Numbered from the stretch's first letter, positions 1 through 8,483 are shown. The stretch is 63,546 nucleotides of DNA from Streptomyces sp. ISL-36 (GCF_018614205.1 NZ_JAGGOS010000073.1:1-63546); one strand, 5' to 3'. Notes: a model not told the origin generated them from the sequence alone. Numbers and translations: made by a program.

Positions 1-111
1 CTTCGGTCTTTCGTGTTTCCAACCTTACCAGATCCGTTTTCCGATCCGTTTCCGGTTCGGATTCTGTATTCCGGCGGCCGATTGGGGCCTTTGCCTTTCG
101 GCGTGTTCACT

Positions 112-141
112 ACTTTAGCCGAATTCCCCGGCGGCTCATAA
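112..141 (-). promoter_or_regulatory. Second rrn promoter candidate
   Basis: On the minus strand TTATGA (136-141), an 18-bp spacer and TAAAGT (112-117) form a second sigma-70-like promoter inside the rrn leader. The -35 is weaker than that of the distal promoter. Confidence 0.45.
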
Positions 142-265
142 TCGAGCCATTCAGTTCGGTTTCCGGCACGCCGAGAAACCCACCCTGTGGGGGTTTGTTG
201 TAGGTAGTGGATGGCCGCTCCGGGGGTGCTCTCACAAGCACTGCCCGTCTCAAGCGGCTCGGACT

Positions 266-294
266 ACATTAGGCGTCCCCAGCATCTGGGTCAA
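266..294 (-). promoter_or_regulatory. Strong vegetative-type promoter, distal rrn promoter
   Basis: On the minus strand the -35 hexamer TTGACC (289-294) is followed by a 17-bp spacer and the -10 hexamer TAATGT (266-271). This is close to the HrdB/sigma-70 consensus and is the best-scoring promoter I see in the window. It points toward the presumed 16S gene. Confidence 0.7.
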
Positions 295-300
295 GTCGCG

Positions 301-942
301 TCAAGAGGTCCTCTTGCGGGGCGCATGGGCCCGGTACGGGCTCACCGTCGGATCGTCGTCGATCCAGAAGCGCCAGGGGTGCGGGGCACCTTCTCCGCCC
401 ACTCCCGTGCGGGGCCCGCTGCGTATCTGGTCGGCCGGGGGCGGGGTGCCGGTGAGGAGGGACAGGGGGGAGTCCGGGCCGTCGCAGGTGTCGGTGCCGT
501 TCAGGGAGAGGGCCACGTCCAGGGCGGTCGCCAGGCGGGCCGGACCTTTGGCGAGTTCCGTGTCGTATCGGGCCGAGAGTCGACGTGCCCGGGCCTGGTC
601 CGCGCCCACCAGAATCCGGCCCGCGCGCAGCAGCACTCCGCTCGCATGGCCCTCGGGGCCGCACACCAGGTTGAGGCAGTGCCACATGCCGTAGGTGAAG
701 TAGACGTACGCGTGTCCCGGCGGACCGAACATGACCGCGTTCCGGGCGGTGCGGCCCCGGAAGGCGTGGGAGCCGGGGTCGATCGCGCCCGCGTACGCCT
801 CCACCTCCGTCAGGCGGAGTTCGATACGGCCCGCCTTCGAGGTGCGGACCAGGGTGCGGCCGAGCAGGTCGGGGGCGACCTCCAGGACGGGGCGGTCGAA
901 GAAGTCCCGCGGGAGCGGCGTACGGTCGGGGCTCTCGCTCAT
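301..942 (-). CDS. DNA-3-methyladenine glycosylase (AAG/MPG family)
   Basis: A 213-residue monofunctional base-excision repair glycosylase that removes alkylated purines. The family fold is recognisable in order: 'LTEVEAYAG' at residues 44-52, where Glu46 aligns with the catalytic glutamate of human AAG; the 'FRGRTARNAVMFGPPG' block around 61-76; and 'YVYFTYGMWHCLN' at 79-91, which carries the nucleotide-intercalating region. Length matches the family (about 200). There is no Shine-Dalgarno sequence before the ATG; a -10-like TACGCT (951-956) ends 8 nt upstream, so the mRNA is probably leaderless. It is monocistronic, divergent from the Spo0M gene, and its 3' end abuts the rrn promoter region. 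The C-terminal tail (about 165-213) is Pro/Gly-rich and variable. Confidence 0.93.
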   Translation of the reverse strand: MSESPDRTPLPRDFFDRPVLEVAPDLLGRTLVRTSKAGRIELRLTEVEAYAGAIDPGSHAFRGRTARNAVMFGPPGHAYVYFTYGMWHCLNLVCGPEGHASGVLLRAGRILVGADQARARRLSARYDTELAKGPARLATALDVALSLNGTDTCDGPDSPLSLLTGTPPPADQIRSGPRTGVGGEGAPHPWRFWIDDDPTVSPYRAHAPRKRTS

Positions 943-1046
943 GGCGTCCGAGCGTACTGGGGAGCGCCGGGAAGCGGCGCGGAACCGGCTACGGTCGTCG
1001 CGCGTATGTAGGGGTCGAGACCAAGCAGGACCAAGAGGGAGTGTTC

Positions 1047-1829
1047 ATGGGGTTCAAGAAGCTGCTCGCGAGCCTGGGTGCCGGCGGTGCGTCGGTGGAG
1101 ACGGTGCTCACCGAGGAGAACGTCGTTCCGGGTGGCGTCGTCCAGGGTGAGGTGCGGATCCAGGGCGGTTCGGTCGACCAGCAGATCGAGGGGCTGTCCG
1201 TCGGGCTGCAGGCGCGGGTCGAGGTCGAGGGCGGTGAGCAGGAGGTCAAGCAGGACATCGAGTTCATCAAGGTCCGGCTCGGCGGTGCCTTCGAGGTGAA
1301 GGCCGGCGCGGTGCACGTCGTACCGTTCGGTCTCGAGATTCCCTGGGAGACGCCGGTCACGGCCATCGCCGGCCAGCAGCTGCGCGGGATGAACATCGGT
1401 GTGACCACCGAGCTGGAGATCGCCCGCGCGGTGGACTCCGGAGACCTGGACCCGATCAACGTCCACCCGCTGCCGGCGCAGCAGGCGATCCTCGACGCCT
1501 TCCTGCAGCTGGGCTTCCGCTTCAAGAGCGCGGACATGGAGCGCGGGCACATCCGCGGTACCCGGCAGAAGCTGCCGTTCTACCAGGAGATCGAGTTCTT
1601 CCCGCCGCAGCAGTACCGCGGTCTGAACCAGGTCGAGGTCAGCTTCGTCGCGGACGACCGTGAGATGGACGTCGTCCTGGAGATGGACAAGAAGCCGGGG
1701 CTGTTCAGTGAGGGCGGCGACTCGTTCCGTGCTTTCAAGGTGGGTCTGAACGACTTCCACACGACCGATTGGGCCGCTTACCTCAACCAGTGGCTCGCCG
1801 ACGTCGGTGGGAAGCGCAACTGGGCCTAG
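1047..1829 (+). CDS. Spo0M/SpoM-family sporulation-control protein
   Basis: A 260-residue protein beginning 'MGFKKLLASLGAGGASVETVL', typical of the Spo0M (arrestin-like, beta-sandwich) family. The N-terminal half contains the 'PGGVVQGEVRIQGG' arrestin-type strand repeat; the C-terminal half includes 'HFYQEIEF'-type and acidic strands. In Bacillus Spo0M affects sporulation and cell-division control; the mechanism is not settled. I chose the ATG at 1047 over the GTG at 1041 because AGGGA (1036-1040) then has a 6-nt spacing, while it would touch the GTG. It appears monocistronic, with the PEBP gene 57 nt downstream probably co-transcribed. Confidence 0.88.
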   Translation: MGFKKLLASLGAGGASVETVLTEENVVPGGVVQGEVRIQGGSVDQQIEGLSVGLQARVEVEGGEQEVKQDIEFIKVRLGGAFEVKAGAVHVVPFGLEIPWETPVTAIAGQQLRGMNIGVTTELEIARAVDSGDLDPINVHPLPAQQAILDAFLQLGFRFKSADMERGHIRGTRQKLPFYQEIEFFPPQQYRGLNQVEVSFVADDREMDVVLEMDKKPGLFSEGGDSFRAFKVGLNDFHTTDWAAYLNQWLADVGGKRNWA

Positions 1830-1886
1830 GCTCGGCCGCGTAAGGCTGTGAGCCAGATCCTGGCCAGGCGATACGGAGGTTCAGAC

Positions 1887-2423
1887 GTGGCCGAGGGAAA
1901 GAGGGCGCCGCTCCCTCACGACTTCCACCCGGAGGTGCCGGCGTTCACCGTGGTGAGCGACGACATCGTGCCGGGCGGTGTGCTAAATGACGCTCAGGTG
2001 TATGCGAAGGGGAACGTCTCTCCGCAGCTGAGCTGGGAGGGGTTCCCGGCGGGGACGAAGAGCTTCGCCGTCACCTGCTTCGACCCGGACGCGCCGACGG
2101 GCAGCGGGTTCTGGCACTGGGTGCTGTTCGACATCCCGGCGTCGGTGACCGAGCTGCCCGCGGGTGCCGGCTCGGGGTCGTTCGAGGGCTTGCCGGCCGG
2201 TGCCGTGCACGTCCGTAACGACTACGGGTCCCGGGAATTCGGCGGTGCCGCTCCCCCGGCCGGTGAGAACCACCGGTACGTCTTCACCGTGTACGCGGTG
2301 GACACGGAGAAGCTCGGGCCGGACGCGGACGCGTCGCCGGCGGCCGTGGGCATCAACCTGCGGTTCCACACGCTGGGGCGCGCGCAGCTGATCGGGGAGT
2401 ACCCGGGTCCCGAGCACAGCTGA
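1887..2423 (+). CDS. PEBP family (YbhB/YbcL, Raf-kinase-inhibitor-like) protein
   Basis: A 178-residue phosphatidylethanolamine-binding-protein family member. The diagnostic ligand-pocket segment is present: 'SPQLSWEGFPAGTKSFAVTCFDPDAP' followed by 'GFWHWVLFDIP', then 'RNDYGSREFGGAAPP' and 'HRYVFTVYAVD'. These bind anionic ligands in the family; the bacterial function is unknown. The GTG at 1887 is preferred over an upstream GTG (1848) because GGAGG at 1875-1879 lies 7 nt before it and the protein then starts 'MAEGKRAPL'. It is followed by a strong intrinsic terminator. Confidence 0.9.
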   Translation: MAEGKRAPLPHDFHPEVPAFTVVSDDIVPGGVLNDAQVYAKGNVSPQLSWEGFPAGTKSFAVTCFDPDAPTGSGFWHWVLFDIPASVTELPAGAGSGSFEGLPAGAVHVRNDYGSREFGGAAPPAGENHRYVFTVYAVDTEKLGPDADASPAAVGINLRFHTLGRAQLIGEYPGPEHS

Positions 2424-2440
2424 GCGTTCGTTTGTTGTTT

Positions 2441-2475
2441 GCCCGCTTCTGGTCTTGGAGAGATCAGAAGCGGGC
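2441..2475 (+). terminator. Intrinsic terminator after the PEBP gene
   Basis: A perfect 10-bp stem GCCCGCTTCT / AGAAGCGGGC, extendable by four inner pairs, is followed by ATCTTTCGTT. It lies 17 nt after the PEBP stop codon. Confidence 0.8.
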
Positions 2476-2587
2476 ATCTTTCGTTGCACACGGATATTGC
2501 GTTGTCCAACCCGGCGCGCCCGGCCAGAGTTGATCCGAGTCCGGAGCCCCGCAGCGGGGCTGGGCCGGCACACGGGAGGTGGGCACA

Positions 2588-3094
2588 ATGCGGGACACGC
2601 TGGTTCTGAACGCGAGCTTCGAGCCGCTTTCGACGGTCACACTCAACCGTGCGGTGGTGCTTGTCCTGCAGGACAAGGCCGTCGTGGAGCAGGAACATCC
2701 CGAGCTCCGTATGCGTGCCGCCGCCGTCGACATTCCCGTGCCCCGGGTGATCAGGCTCTGCCGCTACGTCCGGGTGCCGTTTCGAAGACAGGCGCCGTGG
2801 TCGAGGCGGGGGGTGCTGGTCCGGGACCAGCACCGGTGCGCGTACTGCGGGAGGCGCGCGACGACAGTGGACCATGTGGTGCCGCGGGCGCAGGGTGGTG
2901 CGGACAGCTGGCTGAACACGGTGGCGTCCTGCGCCGAGGACAATCACCGCAAAGCGGACCGGACGCCGGAGCAGGCGGGGATGCCCCTGCTGCACGAGCC
3001 GTTCGTGCCGACGCCGGCGGACGCGATGCTGCTGGCGATGCGGGCGGGTGAGCGCTCGGAGCTGCCGCAGTGGCTGGCGAACTCGGCGGCGTGA
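2588..3094 (+). CDS. HNH endonuclease-domain protein
   Basis: A 168-residue protein with an N-terminal segment ('MRDTLVLNASFEPLSTVTLNRAVVLVL') seen in a widespread actinobacterial HNH group. The HNH motif follows: 'RDQHRCAYCGRRATTVDHVVPRAQGG' with the CxxC zinc ligands, the conserved D-H pair, and 'DNHRKADRTPEQAG'. Members are probably DNA nucleases of unknown cellular role; no restriction or mobile partner is adjacent here. Start is ATG 2588, with GGGAGG (2574-2579) 8 nt upstream; the in-frame GTG at 2579 would overlap the ribosome site. It ends at a terminator shared with the convergent TSUP gene. Confidence 0.88.
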   Translation: MRDTLVLNASFEPLSTVTLNRAVVLVLQDKAVVEQEHPELRMRAAAVDIPVPRVIRLCRYVRVPFRRQAPWSRRGVLVRDQHRCAYCGRRATTVDHVVPRAQGGADSWLNTVASCAEDNHRKADRTPEQAGMPLLHEPFVPTPADAMLLAMRAGERSELPQWLANSAA

Positions 3095-3122
3095 GAGGGA
3101 TCTTCCGTCGTCCGTAGGTCGT

Positions 3123-3154
3123 GTGGGCCCGCTCCCCTCGGGGGGCGGGCCCAC
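3123..3154. terminator. Bidirectional terminator between the HNH and TSUP genes
   Basis: A perfect 10-bp stem GTGGGCCCGC / GCGGGCCCAC sits between the convergent stop codons (3094 and 3161). It lacks a strong T tract on either side, which is usual in Streptomyces. Confidence 0.75.
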
Positions 3155-3160
3155 GGTCGT

Positions 3161-3934
3161 TCAGCGGAGCAGCAGCTGCACGATGGCGGCGGTGCCGACG
3201 ACCACGATGAAGCCGCGCAGGGCCGGGGGCGGCAGGCGGCGGCCGACCTTGGCACCGATCTGGCCGCCGATGGCCGAGCCGACGGCGATGAGCAGGACGG
3301 CGGTCCAGTCGAAGTCGGCGACGAAGAGGAAGAAGAGCGCGGCGATGCTGTTGACGATCGCGGCGAGGACGTTCTTGACGGCGTTGAGGCGCTGGAGGGT
3401 GTCCGCGAGGAGCATGCCCATGAGGGAGAGGTAGATGATTCCCTGGGCCGCGGTGAAGTAGCCGCCGTAGACGCTGGCGAGGAGCAGTCCGGTCAGCAGG
3501 AGCGGGCCGCCGTCGGGGTCTCCCGGGGCGCCGGTGCGGGCGCGGCGGGCCTGGACCGCCTTGGAGAGGCGGGGCTGGAGGATGACGAGGACCAGTGCGA
3601 GGGCGACCAGGACGGGGACGATCGTCTCGAACGCCCGGGCGGGGAGCATCAGCAGGAGTACCGCTCCGCCGAGCCCGCCGATCGCGGCGACGATGCCGAG
3701 GCGCACGATCCGGCGGCGCTGGCCCTTGAGTTCCTCGCGGTAGCCGATGGCGCCGCTGATGGAGCCGGGGATGAGGCCGAGGGCGTTGGAGACGGTGGCT
3801 GTGACCGGTGGCAGTCCGGTGAGGAGGAGGACGGGGAACGTGATCAGCGTTCCCGACCCGACGATGGTGTTGATGGTGCCGGCTCCCACACCGGCGGCGA
3901 AGACTGCCAGTACTTCCCAGATGGACAACGCCAT
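3161..3934 (-). CDS. TSUP (TauE/SafE) family membrane permease
   Basis: A 257-residue polytopic membrane protein with eight or so hydrophobic segments. The N-terminus 'AAGVGAGTINTIVGSGTLITFPVLLLTGLPPVTATVSNALGLIPG' is the hallmark repeat of the TauE/SafE sulfite/organosulfonate exporter family, and the second half repeats it ('TAAQGIIYLSLMGMLLADTLQRLNAVKNVLA'). Substrates in the family are sulfur-containing anions or remain unknown; this one cannot be told from sequence. AAGGAG lies 6 nt before the ATG. It is separated by 89 nt from the SPFH gene upstream and may be co-transcribed with it. Confidence 0.9.
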   Translation of the reverse strand: MALSIWEVLAVFAAGVGAGTINTIVGSGTLITFPVLLLTGLPPVTATVSNALGLIPGSISGAIGYREELKGQRRRIVRLGIVAAIGGLGGAVLLLMLPARAFETIVPVLVALALVLVILQPRLSKAVQARRARTGAPGDPDGGPLLLTGLLLASVYGGYFTAAQGIIYLSLMGMLLADTLQRLNAVKNVLAAIVNSIAALFFLFVADFDWTAVLLIAVGSAIGGQIGAKVGRRLPPPALRGFIVVVGTAAIVQLLLR

Positions 3935-4023
3935 CTCCTTACATGGTCAGTGAGTCGCCTCCCCGCCCTGAGGCCGTCAGGGTCGAGGGGCTCTCACCGA
4001 TCATGCATGACCACGTGTACGTG

Positions 4024-4974
4024 TCAGTCGACCGGGGGCTGTTCGCGGCGCTCGGTTCCGGTGCCGTTCGCCGTGCCGCCGGTGTTGAATCCGGGGGCGC
4101 CGCCGCCGAGGTTTCCGAAGGCGCCGGAGAGGCCCTTGAGGGCGTCGCCGATCTCGCTGGGCACGATCCAGAGCTTGTTGGCGTCGCCCTCGGCGATCTT
4201 CGGCAGCATCTGGAGGTACTGGTACGAGAGGAGCTTCTGGTCCGGGTCGCCCGCGTGGATGGCCTCGAAGACCGTCCGTACGGCCTGGGCCTCGCCCTCG
4301 GCGCGCAGGGCGGCGGCCTTGGCCTCACCCTCGGCGCGGAGGATGGCCGACTGCTTCTCGCCCTCGGCGGTGAGGATCTGCGACTGACGGATTCCCTCGG
4401 CGGTGAGGATCGCGGCGCGCTTGTCGCGGTCGGCGCGCATCTGCTTCTCCATCGAGTCCTGGATGGAGGTCGGCGGCTCGATCGCCTTCAGTTCGACGCG
4501 GTTGACGCGGATGCCCCACTTGCCGGTGGCCTCGTCGAGGACGCCGCGCAGGGCCGCGTTGATCTCCTCGCGGGAGGTCAGGGTCCGCTCCAGGTCCATG
4601 CCGCCGATGATGTTGCGCAGGGTGGTGACGGTGAGCTGTTCGATGGCCTGGATGTAGCTGGCGACTTCGTAGGTCGCGGCCCGGGCGTCGGTCACCTGGT
4701 AGTAGATGACGGTGTCGATGTTGACGACCAGGTTGTCCTGGGTGATCACCGGCTGCGGCGGGAACGGGACGACCTGTTCACGCAGGTCGATCCGGTTGCG
4801 GATCGAGTCGATGAAGGGGACGACGATGTTCAGGCCCGCGTTGAGCGTGCGGGTGTAGCGGCCGAAGCGCTCCACGATCGCGGCGCTCGCCTGCGGGATG
4901 ACCTGGATCGTCTTGATCAGGGCGATGAAGACAAGCACCACCAGAATGATCAGGACGATGATGACTGCTGACAT
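4024..4974 (-). CDS. SPFH/band-7 (stomatin-like) membrane protein
   Basis: A 316-residue protein with one N-terminal transmembrane helix (residues 2-20) followed by the band-7 domain ('IPQASAAIVERFGRYTRTLNAGLNIVVPF', 'DLREQVVPFPPQPVITQDNLVVNIDTVIYYQV'). A long charged helical region rich in 'LTAEGxxQ' repeats (about 185-235) probably oligomerises. The C-terminal 60 residues are Gly-rich and variable. Stomatin-like proteins of this type pair with NfeD proteins, and an NfeD gene lies 93 nt upstream on the same strand. The presumed role is a membrane-microdomain scaffold; partners are unknown. Close relatives are often annotated QmcA. Confidence 0.93.
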   Translation of the reverse strand: MSAVIIVLIILVVLVFIALIKTIQVIPQASAAIVERFGRYTRTLNAGLNIVVPFIDSIRNRIDLREQVVPFPPQPVITQDNLVVNIDTVIYYQVTDARAATYEVASYIQAIEQLTVTTLRNIIGGMDLERTLTSREEINAALRGVLDEATGKWGIRVNRVELKAIEPPTSIQDSMEKQMRADRDKRAAILTAEGIRQSQILTAEGEKQSAILRAEGEAKAAALRAEGEAQAVRTVFEAIHAGDPDQKLLSYQYLQMLPKIAEGDANKLWIVPSEIGDALKGLSGAFGNLGGGAPGFNTGGTANGTGTERREQPPVD

Positions 4975-5067
4975 CGTGTTCCCCGTGCCCTTCGCTGCCG
5001 GTTGACTACCGGGTTGCTGCTGATGATCGAGTTTCCCAGACGACGGAGCGTCGTGTGAGGGGTTCGG

Positions 5068-5496
5068 TCACATGACCACGGCGGTCGCCCCGTCGATGTC
5101 GACGACGTCGACCTGATCGCCCGGTTCGAAGGCCTGCCCGGAGTCGAGCGCGCGGGCGGACCAGACCTCGCCGGCGAGCTTGATGCGGCCGCCGTTGCCG
5201 TCGACCCGTTCGAGCACGACGGCCTGACGGCCTCTCAGTGCGTCGATTCCGCTGGCATGTTGGGGCGGTCCGTTGCGGTGCCGGGCCGCGATGGGGCGGA
5301 CCACGGCGAGGAGCGCCACCGAGACGACGGCGAAGACGACCACCTGCGCGACGATGCCGAACCCGAGACCCGCGGTCACGGCTCCGGCGATCGCGCCGAC
5401 GGAGAACATGCCGAATTCGGGCATCGCGGTCAGGACCAGCGGAATGCCGAGTCCCACCGCGCCGATCAGCCACCAGACCCATGCGTCGATGTCCAC
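5068..5496 (-). CDS. NfeD-like membrane protein, OB-fold partner of the SPFH protein
   Basis: A 142-residue protein with three hydrophobic segments (about 7-25, 29-45, 50-68) and a soluble C-terminal OB-fold ('LRGRQAVVLERVDGNGGRIKLAGEVWSARALDSGQAFEPGDQVDVVDIDGATAVV'). This is the short NfeD1b type, which lacks the ClpP-like protease domain and is typically encoded next to a stomatin-type gene, as here. The GTG start at 5496 has no clear ribosome-binding site, so a leaderless or poorly predicted start is possible. Confidence 0.88.
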   Translation of the reverse strand: MDIDAWVWWLIGAVGLGIPLVLTAMPEFGMFSVGAIAGAVTAGLGFGIVAQVVVFAVVSVALLAVVRPIAARHRNGPPQHASGIDALRGRQAVVLERVDGNGGRIKLAGEVWSARALDSGQAFEPGDQVDVVDIDGATAVVM

Positions 5497-5591
5497 GTGG
5501 TCATGGTAGGGCGGTGGGAACTCCGGGGACAGGGCGCGGCGCTGTGCGGGGACGCGACGCCCGTGATTCCGTGATTCGGTTCGGTGCAGGG

Positions 5592-6389
<798 letters not shown>

Positions 6390-6552
6390 GAGCGCGTTGT
6401 CTCCCCTTGCGGTCGAGTCGTGTCGTCGCCTTGCGCCTGTGGGCGCGGCGTCCAGGGAAAACCTACGCCACTGTCGGAGCGGGCCGGTCCTTAGGTCGGC
6501 CCTTAGTCCGTCCCCGGGTCCGGTGCTTCCGTGTCCCGCCTCGGGGATTCCC

Positions 6553-6567
6553 TAGGCTGGGGGCATG
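6553..6567 (+). promoter_or_regulatory. -10 element and leaderless start of the next gene
   Basis: TAGGCT (6553-6558) lies only 6 nt before the ATG at 6565, so transcription should begin at or near the initiator A. The -35 region is weak. The intervening GGGGGC is too close to the start to act as a normal Shine-Dalgarno in such a transcript. Confidence 0.5.
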
Positions 6568-7350
6568 CTTTCGGAACCACGCTCAGGACGCCTGGCCGCT
6601 TGGGGCAATGCCCTGTTGGCCGGATCGGTATCGCCGGACGACGCGGCGCTGGCCATCGTCGGGGACGACGCGGTGCACCGCGTGGAGGGGCTGCCGGGTG
6701 AGGCGGGGCCGGTCGGCCTGACCCTCGCGCTCGGGCGGCTGCGGCGGCTGGGGGTGACGGGGTGGCGGGTGGCACTGCCGGCTCCGGGGCATCCGCTGGG
6801 TCTGAGCGGGCCGCCCGACTTCAACGCGCGGGCGCTGGAGGCGGAGGAGGCGGTGGTCGGTTTCGGCGCTCCGTACGGTCTGGTGCCGGCGGTCACGGAG
6901 GCCGGTCCCGCGGGCGATGTGCACGTCGAGGTGGTCTGGCAGTGCCTGTCGGTGCGGGAGGCCCCGCCCGCGGACGTCCCGTCGCTGGGTGAGGCGGAGC
7001 GGGAACTGGCGGAGGCACTGCGGGACGCCACCTCTGTACTGACGAGGCTCGATGTGGCGGCGTCGGGTCCGGTGGCGGACGCGGCGCGCGACGCGTACCG
7101 GGCGCGGGCGGAGGCGGGCCGCGAGGTGCTGGCGCCCGGCTATCCGCCACGGGCGGTACGGGTGCTGGAGCTGGCCCAGCGGGTGGCTCTGCTGGTGGAT
7201 CTGGCGTACGACCACGGCCACGGGGGCGCGGTGAGCGCGGCGGAGATGGCGGCGCGGGTGGCGGCGCTGCGGCCGGTGGAGCGGGTGGCCCGGCGGGCGC
7301 AGGTCGCGGCCTACAACGCGTACGTGGAGGAGAGGGAACGGGAGCGCTGA
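6565..7350 (+). CDS. Conserved actinobacterial protein of unknown function
   Basis: A 261-residue soluble protein without a signal peptide or membrane segment. I recognise it as a conserved Streptomyces hypothetical but know no function. The N-terminal part ('GRLAAWGNALLAGSVSPDDAALAIVGDDAVHRVEGLPG') and the 'GWRVALPAPGHPLGLSGPPDFNARALEAEEAVVGF' block look like the conserved core. The C-terminal half is Ala/Arg-rich and helical. It diverges from the ABC ATPase gene, appears leaderless, and ends at a terminator shared with chpE. Confidence 0.82.
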   Translation: MLSEPRSGRLAAWGNALLAGSVSPDDAALAIVGDDAVHRVEGLPGEAGPVGLTLALGRLRRLGVTGWRVALPAPGHPLGLSGPPDFNARALEAEEAVVGFGAPYGLVPAVTEAGPAGDVHVEVVWQCLSVREAPPADVPSLGEAERELAEALRDATSVLTRLDVAASGPVADAARDAYRARAEAGREVLAPGYPPRAVRVLELAQRVALLVDLAYDHGHGGAVSAAEMAARVAALRPVERVARRAQVAAYNAYVEERERER

Positions 7351-7384
7351 CCCGGTGCGAGGGGGGCTGGGGCGGACAGGGCAG

Positions 7385-7420
7385 AGCCCGGCCCCCGGGG
7401 GATCGTCCGGGGGCCGGGCT
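7385..7420. terminator. Bidirectional terminator between the hypothetical gene and chpE
   Basis: A perfect 14-bp stem AGCCCGGCCCCCGG / CCGGGGGCCGGGCT with an 8-nt loop lies between the two convergent stop codons. Confidence 0.85.
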
Positions 7421-7434
7421 GGTCAGGGGTGGCG

Positions 7435-7677
7435 TCAGCTGTTGACGGCGCTGTTGCCGAAGGCCGGGTTGAGCAGGCCGATCACGTTGGCCGTGTTGCC
7501 GGAGACGTTCACGGGGACGTGGACCGGGACCTGCACCAGGTTGCCGGAGGCGACACCCGGCGAGTTGAGGGCCTGCCCCTGGGCGTCCGCTCCGTGGGCG
7601 GAGGCGACACCCGCACCGGCGGCGACGATGCCACCGGCGATCATGGTGAGGGCAGCGGCCTTCTTCAGCTTGTTCAC
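7435..7677 (-). CDS. chpE: Short chaplin, ChpE type (no cysteines)
   Basis: An 80-residue secreted chaplin. It has a Sec signal peptide ('KKAAALTMIAGGIVAAGAGVASA', cleavage after ASA near residue 27) and one chaplin domain ('NSPGVASGNLVQVPVHVPVNVSGNTANVIGLLNPAFGNSAVNS'). Most chaplins hold two conserved Cys; this one has none, which matches ChpE. Chaplins assemble into amyloid fibrils on aerial hyphae and spores and lower surface tension. The start is GTG 7677: GGAGG lies 8 nt upstream, and the start gives the expected 'MNKLKK' N-terminus. A 22-bp perfect palindrome lies just upstream. Confidence 0.92.
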   Translation of the reverse strand: MNKLKKAAALTMIAGGIVAAGAGVASAHGADAQGQALNSPGVASGNLVQVPVHVPVNVSGNTANVIGLLNPAFGNSAVNS

Positions 7678-7698
7678 TTCAGGATCCTCCTGGTCTTC

Positions 7699-7720
7699 GC
7701 CGCGGCGGTACCGCCGCGGC
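7699..7720. repeat. 22-bp perfect palindrome in the chpE leader
   Basis: Two 10-bp arms, GCCGCGGCGG and its complement, flank a central TA. The palindrome ends about 9 nt upstream of the chpE ribosome-binding site and could be an RNA hairpin in the leader or a protein-binding operator. Confidence 0.6.
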
Positions 7721-7838
7721 ACGCCATGAAGAACGCCGCCCGCCCCGCCGGGTTGCGCCGAACGGGGGACATGCACCCGACAGTATGAAGAGGACGAACG
7801 GAGGTGCCTCCTCCGCCTTGCCCCTGCTCCCCCTTGTT

Positions 7839-8483
7839 TCAGGAGGTCAGACCGTTCCGGACCGCCCAGAGCGCCGCCTGGGTCCGGTCCGCCAGATCGA
7901 GCTTCATCAGGATGTTCGAGACGTGTGTCTTGACCGTCTTCTCCGACAGGACGAGGGCACGGGCGATCTCCCGGTTGGACCGTCCGTCCGCGATCAGGCC
8001 GAGCACCTCCCGCTCCCGCTCGGTGAGCGTCGAGCCGCGGCCCGTCCCGCTGGGGGTGTCGTCCTGCGAGAGCAGCGCCTCGGCGACCTCGGGCTGGAGC
8101 AGCACATGCCCCGCGTGGACGGAGCGGATGGCACCGGCCAGGGCGTCCGGGTCCACGTCCTTGTAGACGTACCCGGAGGCGCCCGCCCGCAGCGCGGGGA
8201 CGACCGTCCGCTGCTCGGTGAAGCTGGTGACGATCAGCACCCTCGCCCCGTTGGCCAGCTCGCGCAGCTTCCGCAGCGCCTCGATGCCGTCCATGCCGGG
8301 CATCTTGACGTCCATCAGGACGACGTCGGGCCGCAGCTCCTCGGCCCGCGCGACCCCTTCGGCGCCGTCGGACGCCTCGCCCACCACTTCTATGTCGTCC
8401 TGCACCTCCAGGAAGGTCCGAAGGCCGCGGCGGACGACCTGGTGGTCGTCGACCAGCAGGACGCGGATGACTCTGTCAGCCAC
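7839..8483 (-). CDS. NarL/LuxR-family response regulator
   Basis: A 214-residue regulator. The receiver domain has acidic residues D12/D13, the phospho-acceptor D58 in 'VVLMDVKMPG', and a T/K pair in 'IVTSFTEQ' and 'YVYKDVDPD'. A C-terminal LuxR-type HTH spans about residues 145-208 ('LTEREREVLGLIADGRSNREIARALVLSEKTVKTHVSNILMKL'). The gene overlaps the 3' end of the kinase gene by 8 nt, so the pair is translationally coupled and is surely a two-component system. The stimulus is unknown; neighbouring chpE is a possible but unproven target. Confidence 0.96.
   Translation of the reverse strand: MADRVIRVLLVDDHQVVRRGLRTFLEVQDDIEVVGEASDGAEGVARAEELRPDVVLMDVKMPGMDGIEALRKLRELANGARVLIVTSFTEQRTVVPALRAGASGYVYKDVDPDALAGAIRSVHAGHVLLQPEVAEALLSQDDTPSGTGRGSTLTEREREVLGLIADGRSNREIARALVLSEKTVKTHVSNILMKLDLADRTQAALWAVRNGLTS

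Larger units (their letters stand above)
1..300 (-). promoter_or_regulatory. rRNA operon promoter/leader region (operon lies left of window)
   Basis: Read on the minus strand, this gene-free stretch ends in a sequence (about 1-30, TAAGGTTGG ... GAAAGACCGAAG) that I recognise as the conserved leader preceding Streptomyces 16S rRNA genes. It is AT-richer than its surroundings and holds several -10-like hexamers: TAATGT (266-271), TAAAGT (112-117) and TAAGGT (22-27). Multiple tandem promoters are normal for Streptomyces rrn operons. The 16S gene itself is outside the window, so the assignment rests on leader similarity from memory. Confidence 0.75.
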
